A stretch of DNA of 64,000 nucleotides from Paenibacillus pabuli NBRC 13638 (GTDB taxonomy: Bacteria > Bacillota > Bacilli > Paenibacillales > Paenibacillaceae): contig NZ_BCNM01000003.1 in NCBI RefSeq assembly GCF_001514495.1, forward strand, positions 186,001 to 250,000. Direction: 5' to 3'. The translations under genes were made by a program, and so were the position numbers. Under the pieces are notes generated by a model. That model had not been told where the DNA came from and made no database searches. It saw nothing but the letters and a program-made list of their open reading frames with translations. Position 1 is the first letter of the stretch, and the number at the start of each line of letters is the position of its first letter. This document shows, in pieces, positions 7,639 to 16,270 of this stretch.

Positions 7639-9451
7639 GTGGTATACCCTCCCCGTATTGTGATTCATAGATTCGGCGATACAGTTCGGATGAATCCATC
7701 AGATCTTCATGTTTGCCTTGTCCGATCAGACGCCCGTCATCCAGCAGCAGAATCAGGTCGGCCGAGGTGGTTGAACTGATCTTCTGCGTAATAATAAATG
7801 TTGTACATGACAGCTCTTCCAATGCATCCAGCAGCCTTGCCTCTGTAGCTACATCGAGAGCACTTGTACTGTCATCCAGAATCAAGATGCTTGGACGACG
7901 GATCAGTGCACGAGCAATCGAGAGCCTCTGCTTCTGTCCACCTGACAGATTGACTCCCCGCTGTCCCAGTTGTGTATCGTAGCCATTCGGCAGCTTCTCA
8001 ATGGTCTCGTGAATCTGGGCACGCTGCGCTGCTTCCTTAATCTCTTCGAGCGTGGCGTCCTCCCGCCCCCAGGCAATGTTATCCCTTACCGATCCGGTAA
8101 AGAGGACCACTTCCTGCGGCACATAACCGATAGCTCCGCGCAATCTGGAAATATCCAACCGCTCTGTATCATTGCCGTCTATACGAACCTCGCCTTGATC
8201 TTCGGTATAAAGCCTTGGAATAAGCTGTACCAGTGAGGATTTTCCTGAGCCTGTTGCTCCCATGATCGCAATACGCTCGCCGCGCTTGGCTGAGAACGTA
8301 ATATCTTCCAGGACAGTAATTTCACTGCCCGGATAGCTGAATCCCACACCCCGAAAATCAACAGCACCCTGGATAACAGGATTTCCTTTCTCCGCTCGTA
8401 CGGACCGATCTGACTTTAACGAAACACCTGGCTGCGCTGTGGACTGCTGTGTTTTCTGTCCTGTGTGTTCAGTTTTCCCTTCCTCTTCACCCTGTGCCAT
8501 TTCCGATACATCCTCGGTATCAAAAACTTCATTAAGCCGCTGTGCCGAAGCACTCGCTCTGGAGAAGGTCACCAGAATCCAGGACAGTGCAGACATGGCA
8601 CCAATGGTTCGAAGCAAATAGTTAATGACGGCAACCACTTCACCCACGGTTGCATTCCCGGTAATAATATCACGGCGTCCAAACCATAGTACGGCGATGA
8701 TACACCCATTCATCATGAGCAGCATGAATGGCATCGTCGTCTCCGTCAGGCGCAGCGCGGAGATTGTGCCTTTCATCAGCTTGCCGCTATATGCGGCAAA
8801 GCGTTCAATCTCGTGGCCCATCCGGACGAAGACACGGATCAGCCGAATGCCTGTCAGATTCTCCTGGATGACTCCGTTGACGGCATCCAGTCTGCGCTGC
8901 ACATTGCGGAACAGCAGCGCCGCCTTTTTGATCATCCAGACGACAACCACTAGCAACACAGGCACCATCACCACCAGCAGCAGACCTAGCTTCGGATTCA
9001 CCACAACCGCCATGATCATGCTGCCAATCACTACGAGTGGCACACGTGTCATGAATCGCAGGCTCATAAAGATCGTATCCTGCACCTGTGTAACGTCCCC
9101 GGTTAATCGGGTAATCAGGGATGATGTGGTAAAACGGTTAAATACAGCATAAGAGAGCGCTTGCACTTTGTCATACAGCTTCTCCCGCAGATCGTACCCG
9201 AAGCCAAGACTCGCATGTGACGCAAAAAACGAACTTGCAATTCCTGCGGCAAACGCCACGACAGCACTTCCCACGAGCACCCCACCCCATAGCCAAACCA
9301 CCGACAGATCTCCTTGCTGGATACCGTTATCAATGATCTTCGAGATCAAATAGGGTTGAGCCAATTCAACCGTCAATTCAATCAGCATCATGACCAGTGC
9401 TGCGATGGCGGCGACTCGATACTTCTTCAAGTAGTACAACAGCTTGATCAT
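7619..9451 (-). CDS. Heterodimeric ABC exporter half-transporter, subunit with the degenerate Walker B (BmrC/YheI-like)
   Basis: The 610-residue membrane-ATPase fusion has six helices in residues about 10-300, then an unusually long charged linker (about residues 305-365, rich in E, Q, T and S) before the nucleotide-binding domain. It has GATGSGKSSL (Walker A), LSGGQKQR (canonical signature) and ILILDDSTSALD, where Asp replaces the catalytic Glu. It therefore supplies the degenerate ATP site of a heterodimer with the next gene. The ATG at 9451 is preferred over the one at 9457 because GGAGG is 7 bases from the former and only 1 from the latter. It is the first gene of a two-gene operon; no regulator is adjacent. 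Confidence 0.9.
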   Translation of the reverse strand: MIKLLYYLKKYRVAAIAALVMMLIELTVELAQPYLISKIIDNGIQQGDLSVVWLWGGVLVGSAVVAFAAGIASSFFASHASLGFGYDLREKLYDKVQALSYAVFNRFTTSSLITRLTGDVTQVQDTIFMSLRFMTRVPLVVIGSMIMAVVVNPKLGLLLVVMVPVLLVVVVWMIKKAALLFRNVQRRLDAVNGVIQENLTGIRLIRVFVRMGHEIERFAAYSGKLMKGTISALRLTETTMPFMLLMMNGCIIAVLWFGRRDIITGNATVGEVVAVINYLLRTIGAMSALSWILVTFSRASASAQRLNEVFDTEDVSEMAQGEEEGKTEHTGQKTQQSTAQPGVSLKSDRSVRAEKGNPVIQGAVDFRGVGFSYPGSEITVLEDITFSAKRGERIAIMGATGSGKSSLVQLIPRLYTEDQGEVRIDGNDTERLDISRLRGAIGYVPQEVVLFTGSVRDNIAWGREDATLEEIKEAAQRAQIHETIEKLPNGYDTQLGQRGVNLSGGQKQRLSIARALIRRPSILILDDSTSALDVATEARLLDALEELSCTTFIITQKISSTTSADLILLLDDGRLIGQGKHEDLMDSSELYRRIYESQYGEGIPHVQSIH

Positions 9452-9799
9452 TACCATTCCTCCGGCCCGGAGCGTTCAGTCGTTCTTCGTGACGATTCGG
9501 TATGTTCACGCAGCCAGCTCCGTTAGTCTCTTTCCATCACTCTATGTAAAATTTCACGTATCCAATACGATTATTATATCGCATTTTGCATCATCAAATC
9601 GTTAATATCTTACTTTCCTTCTCATTATTAACCTGAAATGGACATGGGAACATCGATCTATGATAAAAAAACGGAGCAGTTTGCCTAAATCAAGAATGCA
9701 AATGGGTACAATACGTATTGCCCCTTAGTAATGCATTATTTTGTTATCTTTGGCAACCCTATTAACCAACGTGGATATTTTGGAAATGGAGGCTCTGTG
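9452..9799. other. Divergent intergenic region before germination operon 1
   Basis: About 350 bp of AT-rich non-coding sequence separates the ABC exporter operon (-) from the ger operon (+). It must hold both promoters. I looked for a forespore sigma-G type site and found no convincing match, and no strong hairpin. A GGAGG ribosome site at about 9788-9792 sets the ger start. Confidence 0.4.
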
Positions 9800-11494
9800 A
9801 TGCCACAATTCATCCTGAACCATATACCCAAATGGGGAGTACTAATGGAAGTCTTTTTTCTTTCGGCTGTTCCACTGCTCATTCTGCTCACCATCAGACA
9901 TATTAAAATATTTGATGGAGCTTACAGCCAAAGAAAACAAAAATTAGAGGAACTACAACGGGAAGACCAACGTGGACTCGACTCGGGCGATACGCGGATT
10001 GCATCAGATGAGGAAATGCTTTCTTTTACGGATGACTATCAACTTAACCTGGACAAATTCAGGAAATCCGCTCTGGATATGGATGATGTCAACGAGAGAA
10101 CGATCTTTCTCCAAAATTTGAAAGCCAAAGGCATCTTGTTTTTTGTGGACGGCCTTACCGACAAACCCGGACTCGACCAGAATATATTAAAGCCGCTTCT
10201 GGACTGGGCAAGTGAGCCCTTAACAGATGAACATATTAGAAATGAACAGCTAGAGGATTACCTTGTGCAACAAGTCTTGTTGATTTCGGAGACCGAGTGG
10301 ATCGTCGATGTCCATCAAGCATTACGAAAAGTCCTGTTCGGTTCCACCATGCTGTTAGTTGAAGGCATGCCAGGTGCCCTGCTGTTAGGAAGCTCTCGCG
10401 GCCAGACCCGTTCCGTGGAGGAACCCATCTCAGAAGCCGTTCTTCGCGGACCAAGAATCGGCTTCACCGAAACGTTGAGCGACAATACGGCCATGTTGCG
10501 CAGACACGGAGAAAATAAAAGCCTTGCCATGACGTCCTATCAAGTCGGTAAGCGGGTGCAAAAAAAGTTGATGGTTATATATTTCAAGGATATTGCCAAT
10601 GAAGAGTTGGTGGCAGAGGTCAAACGGCGTATAAGAACCATTGACGTGGATGAAGTATTGGAGAACGGTTATGTGGAACAGCTTATCGAGGACAATTTTT
10701 TGAGTCCATTTGCCCAAATACAAAATACAGAACGCCCTGACCGGGTTATGAGTTCCTTGCTGGAAGGTCGAGTAGCCATATTGTTGGATGGTTCTTCCTA
10801 TGCGCTGTTAATGCCCGTCACCTATGCCATGATGTTACAATCCCCGGAGGATTATTATGAACGATGGCTTCCAAGCTCGCTGATTCGCATCCTTCGTTTT
10901 GTCTGCACGTTTATTTCCCTTTTCGCTCCTGCCCTGTACATTTCATTTATTTCGTTTCATCCCGGACTGATTCCAACCAAGTTGGTTGTTTCCATCATCG
11001 CCACAAGGCAAGGCGTTCCCTTCTCGACACTCATTGAGGCATTGATCATGGAAATCGCCATTGAAGTATTGCGTGAAGCAGGACTGCGACTTCCTAAACC
11101 TATCGGTCCAGCCATGGGAATCGTAGGTGGACTGATCATTGGACAGGCTGCGGTAAATGCAGGAATCGTCAGTCCCATTTTGGTCATTGTCGTTGCCGTG
11201 ACAGCCATCTGTTCCTTTGCGACGCCAATGTACAGCGCAGGGTTATCCATGCGCCTGCTGCGTTTTCCAATTATGTTTAGCGCTGCGATGTTCGGATTGT
11301 ATGGCGTAATCATGTCATTTCTCTTCCTGGTCGTCCATATGCTCAAGCTGAAAAGCTTCGGCATTTCTTATGTCAATCTGGCCGTTCCCCAGTCCTTGAA
11401 AGACTGGAAAGACTATGTGATCCGTGTACCTCTGCAATTCATGAAATATCGTCCCGAGGTGCTCAAGCCCAAGGAATCCAAACGCAAAGATTAG
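9800..11494 (+). CDS. Spore germinant receptor A subunit (GerA family)
   Basis: The 564-residue protein belongs to the GerA/GerKA family: a soluble N-terminal region of roughly 280 residues containing the conserved stretch LLVEGMPGALLLGSS and SVEEPISEAVLRGPR, then a C-terminal membrane bundle (about residues 385-530) with LPKPIGPAMGIVGGLIIGQAAV. These receptors sit in the spore inner membrane and form nutrient-gated channels. An extra hydrophobic segment near residues 17-33 precedes the soluble domain, which the family usually lacks. The ATG at 9800 is chosen for GGAGG 7-8 bases upstream; an earlier in-frame ATG at 9731 has none. The B and C subunits follow at once, giving an A-B-C operon. 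Confidence 0.92.
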   Translation: MPQFILNHIPKWGVLMEVFFLSAVPLLILLTIRHIKIFDGAYSQRKQKLEELQREDQRGLDSGDTRIASDEEMLSFTDDYQLNLDKFRKSALDMDDVNERTIFLQNLKAKGILFFVDGLTDKPGLDQNILKPLLDWASEPLTDEHIRNEQLEDYLVQQVLLISETEWIVDVHQALRKVLFGSTMLLVEGMPGALLLGSSRGQTRSVEEPISEAVLRGPRIGFTETLSDNTAMLRRHGENKSLAMTSYQVGKRVQKKLMVIYFKDIANEELVAEVKRRIRTIDVDEVLENGYVEQLIEDNFLSPFAQIQNTERPDRVMSSLLEGRVAILLDGSSYALLMPVTYAMMLQSPEDYYERWLPSSLIRILRFVCTFISLFAPALYISFISFHPGLIPTKLVVSIIATRQGVPFSTLIEALIMEIAIEVLREAGLRLPKPIGPAMGIVGGLIIGQAAVNAGIVSPILVIVVAVTAICSFATPMYSAGLSMRLLRFPIMFSAAMFGLYGVIMSFLFLVVHMLKLKSFGISYVNLAVPQSLKDWKDYVIRVPLQFMKYRPEVLKPKESKRKD

Positions 11495-11513
11495 ATGGAG
11501 AGGAGCATTCCTG

Positions 11514-12611
11514 ATGTCAGCCGGAATTCCTGAAACGAAACAGTTAACCACGTTACAGACGCTAGCGCTTATTCTTTGTTTCATGATTGGGGCGGAATTG
11601 TTTACCCTGCCAAGAGAGATAATTAGCAAAGTAAGCACTGCGGACGCTTGGATATCGGTTGTTCTGGGGGGCATATTCAGCTTCTGCACAGCTTGGATCA
11701 TTATCTTGCTCGGCCAGCGATATCCGCATTTCACCTTCTATGAATACGTACAACAAATTACTGGTAAGCTTATCGGAAAAGGCATCGGGCTTGTCGTCGT
11801 TCTATATTATATTCATCTAGCCAGTTATGAGTTAAGGTCTATGGAAGAAATGGCTTCCTTCTATCTTCTGGAGGGGACACCAGGATGGGCCATATTGGCT
11901 TGGTTTGTCTGGATATCTCTGTACTTGTGCATGGAGGGTATCAGCACCATCGGGAGATTATGCCAGATTATTATTCCCCTATCCATAACCGTTCTCATTC
12001 TTATCTATCTTTTGGGATCTACCGCTTTCGATATGAATAATCTTCGCCCCCTCGTTGCCAAGGGATGGACACCGATCATGAATGGCATTCCATCCACTAC
12101 ACTCGCCTTCAGCGGAAGCGAATGTTTCCTCTTCATATTAAGTCGGATGCAGGCTCCCAAGAAAGCAGCTAAAGTCATGAGCTGGGGGATCGGCCTTGCC
12201 GTTATCTTTTATACGTCAGCCGTAATCATCTGTATTGGGGTATTTTCCCTGGACGGGGTTTTGACGCGCACCTGGCCTTTCTTCGATCTTGCCCGCAGCG
12301 TGGAATTCGAAGACCTCCTGCTGGAACGATTCGAATCCCTGCTCTTGGCTATCTGGATATTACAGATTTTTTCTATATTCACAATTATTTTCTACTCTGC
12401 AGCCTTAGGCGTTTCCCAAATTTTCAATTTATCCTACAGGATAAGCATGTTTCTGATTTTGCCGTTCATTTGCCTCATTTCCCAGTTGCCTAAAGACATC
12501 AACGAAGTTTTTGCTCTGGGAGCATACATGGGTAAGGCCAATCTGGTCTTGTTCTCATGCTTGCCTGTGCTGTTGCTTCTCATTTCACGTTGGCGGGTGA
12601 ATTCTCCATGA
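11514..12611 (+). CDS. Spore germinant receptor B subunit (GerB family, APC-type membrane protein)
   Basis: The 365-residue protein is almost wholly membrane-embedded with about ten helices, starting TLQTLALILCFMIGAELFTLP, typical of GerAB/GerKB proteins that have the fold of amino acid-polyamine transporters and bind the nutrient germinant. The start has GGAGAGGAG upstream, and the gene follows the A subunit after 19 bases. Its stop overlaps the start of the C subunit (ATGA). The nature of the germinant cannot be read from sequence. Confidence 0.93.
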   Translation: MSAGIPETKQLTTLQTLALILCFMIGAELFTLPREIISKVSTADAWISVVLGGIFSFCTAWIIILLGQRYPHFTFYEYVQQITGKLIGKGIGLVVVLYYIHLASYELRSMEEMASFYLLEGTPGWAILAWFVWISLYLCMEGISTIGRLCQIIIPLSITVLILIYLLGSTAFDMNNLRPLVAKGWTPIMNGIPSTTLAFSGSECFLFILSRMQAPKKAAKVMSWGIGLAVIFYTSAVIICIGVFSLDGVLTRTWPFFDLARSVEFEDLLLERFESLLLAIWILQIFSIFTIIFYSAALGVSQIFNLSYRISMFLILPFICLISQLPKDINEVFALGAYMGKANLVLFSCLPVLLLLISRWRVNSP

Positions 12612-13792
12612 AGAGTTGGAAGCGTGGCTTGAGATACACCTGCATGATTACATGTTTCTTCCTGCTTGCTGGCTGCTGGAGCAGTTCCCCCATTGAGGAG
12701 AGGAATTTGGAAGCAGGCATTGCATTGGACGCGGTACCGCAGCAAACGGAGACATCGGCCGAGGAAACAGACCCGCAGCCTCCGAAAAAACAGATCCGGA
12801 GAACTGTTCAGTTCGTTCTTCCGAATACAGGGACCTCAGAAACCTCTTCACATGGAAACCGATTCTATAATGAAGAAGAACTTGGCGATTCAATCATGGA
12901 AATGACAAGGGAATCCTATCTCAGCAATCAGTCTCCGGCAGGATTTCACCTTAAAACCATTGTCATTAGTTCGGAATTACTTCAAAAAGTTCCCCTTCAG
13001 GAACTATTGGATTTTTATTTGGCGGATAACGACATTCGACTGAGTATTCTGCTCTTAACAAGCACCGGCACAGCAAGCGATGTGTTCAAGGAAATGATAT
13101 CGGGGAAAACGCCCGCCTTCATGCTGAAAGATCTTTTTGACAACCGCAGCCACACCAATCGTCTCGTCAAGCCCGTAACTCTCGCCAAAGTGATCGGACC
13201 GCTAAAATCGAGGTCTAGCTTCGTGTTACCCAACGTCATCAGGATTAGGGATGGAATCACACTGTCTGGTGCAGGGGTTATCAGGGGGGACACGCAAAAA
13301 TATGCAGGATATCTGAATAAAATGGATGTAGAAGGATTGCAATGGATTACAGGAGATTTGACAGGTGGGATTGTAAAAGGTACCGATTCCCGTTCGCAAC
13401 GGGATTTCGTCTATGAGATCAAATCGGCAAAAAGCAATATTCAGGCTCACGTTAATAAAAACGACATTTCGTTCCATGTGAAGATTTCATCGGTGGGTCG
13501 CCTTTCTGAAAGCTTTGTTTCTGATGCAAATAAAATGAAGGATCAGACACTGCGCGAAGAAGCAGGTGTTGTTCAGGACAAGATCAAGGAGCTGGCACAG
13601 CAAACGGTATCCAAGATGAAAAAAATGCGGGTGGAGGTAGCACATATGGGCCAAGCCTTGCGAATTCAACACCCCGATATGTGGGAACAAGTGAAGGACC
13701 ATTGGGATCAGGTCTATGCAACCGTACCCGTGACCTTTGAGGTGAAGGTGGACATTGAAGATTTCGGAGCCTCTACGATGACCGCGAATTAA
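12608..13792 (+). CDS. Spore germinant receptor C subunit (GerC-family lipoprotein)
   Basis: The 394-residue precursor has a lipoprotein signal (FFLLAGC, cysteine near residue 18) followed by WSSSPIEERNLEAGIALDA, the usual start of mature GerAC/GerKC proteins. It is anchored on the outer face of the spore inner membrane and completes the receptor. The start ATG at 12608 overlaps the B-subunit stop by four bases, so translation is coupled. A charged insert with several prolines (QTETSAEETDPQPPKKQ) occurs early in the mature part. No T-rich terminator was seen directly after the gene on this strand. Confidence 0.92.
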   Translation: MKSWKRGLRYTCMITCFFLLAGCWSSSPIEERNLEAGIALDAVPQQTETSAEETDPQPPKKQIRRTVQFVLPNTGTSETSSHGNRFYNEEELGDSIMEMTRESYLSNQSPAGFHLKTIVISSELLQKVPLQELLDFYLADNDIRLSILLLTSTGTASDVFKEMISGKTPAFMLKDLFDNRSHTNRLVKPVTLAKVIGPLKSRSSFVLPNVIRIRDGITLSGAGVIRGDTQKYAGYLNKMDVEGLQWITGDLTGGIVKGTDSRSQRDFVYEIKSAKSNIQAHVNKNDISFHVKISSVGRLSESFVSDANKMKDQTLREEAGVVQDKIKELAQQTVSKMKKMRVEVAHMGQALRIQHPDMWEQVKDHWDQVYATVPVTFEVKVDIEDFGASTMTAN

Positions 13793-13907
13793 TAATGCGC
13801 CGGGAGGCATCCAGCCATTCCGGCGTCCAGCAGATCGGGGCTAAGCGTCAAATCCGCTCCGGGTAACCACGCACGCCTTATACACTTTCAGACCTCAAGT
13901 TTAAATA

Positions 13908-13939
13908 CAAAAAGCGCACACCGCAAAAGTGTGCGCTTA
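13908..13939 (-). terminator. Terminator at the 3' end of the hydroxyproline/arabinoside island
   Basis: AAGCGCACAC and GTGTGCGCTT pair perfectly around a 7-base loop. Read on the minus strand the stem is followed by TTTTGTATTT, so it ends transcription of the long minus-strand operon whose last gene stops at 13950. It may also slow transcripts leaving the ger operon. Confidence 0.85.
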
Positions 13940-13949
13940 AATTCCCCTC

Positions 13950-16259
13950 CTACTGCAGCATCGTATTCCGTTCAATATACACGTGATATCGTTCGTGAAA
14001 CACATTCGCAAGTGGAATGAACAACAAATCATCCTCGGCATAGCGGAAAGCGAACCCATGCGGCCCGGTTTCCTTGGTGAAACTTTCCTGAAGGGCATCC
14101 TCGCGCAGCTGAAGCCGCAAATAGTCACTTTCTTCAGAGAGCGCAGCCAAAATGTACGGCCCATACGCAAGAGACGCCAGTTCCTTCCGATCCGGCGACG
14201 TTTCCAGGCGGAGCCTGCAATCGAAGAAGAGCGTGATCTCGTCTCCATCCTCCCAATCCCGTCTGATGCATATATACCCTTCAGGGTCGTTAGCCATGTC
14301 GGCTGGCTGGCCGTTGATCTCCATGCGGCAGTCCGGCCCGGCCCAGTAAGGACGGCGAATTTTTAATGTAAAAGCCCCTGCCCCCTCCACCCGCAGCGTT
14401 GCTTTCCCGGGATCGTGCAACTCCGCGTCCAGCGTCAGTTTCATCTGCCGTTCCCGCCAACGGAGGGTTGAAGGGATCAACAAATTAACATATAGCGTGG
14501 ATTCATCGTAATGATAAATCGCCTCCGGATACTTAAAATGGTTCTCCAATCCGGTGCCATGGCAGCAGGTATTCCCCGCTACGTCAAAAGACTTTGTCCT
14601 GCCCGGTGCCAGCGGCATGAAATACGTGCTGCCTCCCGTCGGTTGATGATCGCAGGAGGCCAAAATGTGATTAAACATCGTACGCTCGTAATAATCCATA
14701 TATTCCGTTGCCGGATGATACACAAACAATTCCTTCGTCAATTTCAGCATGTTGTACGAGGCGCAAGTTTCCGCGGTTCTATCGCTGAGACACTCTCCAA
14801 TTCTGTCTGGCTGCCGGAACATTTCGCCTTCTCCCGTGCCGCCGATCGAATAGATATGCGCACCCGTAACGGCCTGCCAAAAAAAACGGGACATGTCGTA
14901 ATACACCTTCTCCCCGGTAGCCTGGAATATTTTCAGGGCGCCGATGACCTGAGGGATATGCTGGTTGGCATGGAGACCGCCAAGGGCGTCAATACCCGCG
15001 CGCAGCGGCACAAACAGACGATCGTTTTCAAACAGGTTTGCCGCCGCCAAATGTTCGGGCTTATGTGTTATGGAGTATAGCTCAGCAAGCGATTCGTTCA
15101 TGCCGCCAAATTCGCCGGCGATGTACATGCCCCACATGGTTTTGAGCACGTGGTTAGGGAGCCTGTTCAAACGGTGATACACCCAGTCGCCGAGCTGATC
15201 GGCGATCGTCAGCGCCGTACGAATTCCCAAATGGCGGTAGCAGTCTAGCAACCCGGCAAAGATCTTGTGCAGGGTGTAGTAAGGAGCCCATATTTCCGGA
15301 TAGCGGGTAAACTTCTCCAACTGGTCAAATTGTTCCTCTGTGTAACCGCTGAGGAAGCCGGCATGAATTCCTGCTTGGCCTGCAAAAGCCTGCTGGCATT
15401 CTTCCAGCGAAGCGATCATGTACTCTGCTTTCCGCTTAATGTCCTCATCCCCCGAAGTCGCATAGCACAATGCCAGCGCGGACAGATAGTGCCCGGTCGT
15501 ATGCCCCCTCAGCAAACAGTCGGGCGAATCCCAACCGGTCATTTCCGGAGCTCCGCGCGTATCCAGTCCGGCGGCAGCTCGGAAATTATATAACATCTGG
15601 TCGTCATTGACATTTCTCAAAAAGACCTGGCTTCTGTCCTGAGCCGCTTTAAAGACGGTCCCGTCCTTCAGCGCCACCGCATCAGCGGGTAAGCCGTGCA
15701 CGGCAGGAGTTGTGTCCATCGTTTCCCGTTCAAGCTGCCCGGTTGCCATCCAAACTTCCGCACTTACCGGAATCGCCGTGTCTTTCAGGACCCCTTTAAA
15801 CATGATAGGACCGGGCTCATCAACAATGCATGCCTCCCCCTGTTCCCAATCCACCGCATGGGAAATGATCTCTCCCTCGGTCGTTTCGACCACGGCGACC
15901 GTCGGCAAATAAAACGGCCTCCCCTTTTCCTCTTTCAGCAGTATCGGATAAATCCTTGACACCCGAATTTGATTCTTTTCTTCCAAAATGGTCACTTCAA
16001 AGACTTTTTCCTTGATGCAATCGCCATATCGAAACGTTGCGCGCAGCGGAACCGTGCGTTTGCCAATGCCGTATTTCGGCCGGGTTACCGTGCCGTCGTC
16101 ATGGAGAAAGCGGGAATCCCCTGATGTCCAGTTGATTTTTGAGCCGTATTTCCCTTCCAGGGGCAAGCGGAGATCGAATTCCACCGTGGCCAGATTGCCT
16201 AAATACAGCGTCTCCATATCCTTGATTACGATGCTTTCATCCTCTTTAACCAAACCCAT
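13950..16259 (-). CDS. Beta-L-arabinofuranosidase (DUF1680, GH127/GH146 type), cytoplasmic
   Basis: The 769-residue enzyme has an atrophied bacterial Ig-like domain at residues about 8-95 (KINWTSGDSR...DDGTVTRP), then the alpha/alpha-barrel catalytic domain with RGHTTGHYLSALAL and the zinc/thiol centre: Glu497 and Cys499 in AETCASYNML, Cys565-Cys566 in NTCCHGTGLENH. In HypBA1 of Bifidobacterium longum the matching cysteine is the nucleophile and the others bind zinc. That enzyme frees L-arabinose from beta-linked arabinosides on hydroxyproline. The TGLENH form also fits GH146. No signal peptide is visible, so it acts on imported substrate. The start at 16259 lies 11 bases after the previous stop. 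It is the last gene of the hydroxyproline operon, which points to Hyp-arabinosides as substrate (inference). Confidence 0.87.
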   Translation of the reverse strand: MGLVKEDESIVIKDMETLYLGNLATVEFDLRLPLEGKYGSKINWTSGDSRFLHDDGTVTRPKYGIGKRTVPLRATFRYGDCIKEKVFEVTILEEKNQIRVSRIYPILLKEEKGRPFYLPTVAVVETTEGEIISHAVDWEQGEACIVDEPGPIMFKGVLKDTAIPVSAEVWMATGQLERETMDTTPAVHGLPADAVALKDGTVFKAAQDRSQVFLRNVNDDQMLYNFRAAAGLDTRGAPEMTGWDSPDCLLRGHTTGHYLSALALCYATSGDEDIKRKAEYMIASLEECQQAFAGQAGIHAGFLSGYTEEQFDQLEKFTRYPEIWAPYYTLHKIFAGLLDCYRHLGIRTALTIADQLGDWVYHRLNRLPNHVLKTMWGMYIAGEFGGMNESLAELYSITHKPEHLAAANLFENDRLFVPLRAGIDALGGLHANQHIPQVIGALKIFQATGEKVYYDMSRFFWQAVTGAHIYSIGGTGEGEMFRQPDRIGECLSDRTAETCASYNMLKLTKELFVYHPATEYMDYYERTMFNHILASCDHQPTGGSTYFMPLAPGRTKSFDVAGNTCCHGTGLENHFKYPEAIYHYDESTLYVNLLIPSTLRWRERQMKLTLDAELHDPGKATLRVEGAGAFTLKIRRPYWAGPDCRMEINGQPADMANDPEGYICIRRDWEDGDEITLFFDCRLRLETSPDRKELASLAYGPYILAALSEESDYLRLQLREDALQESFTKETGPHGFAFRYAEDDLLFIPLANVFHERYHVYIERNTMLQ

Positions 16260-16270
16260 GTCATGCCCCC

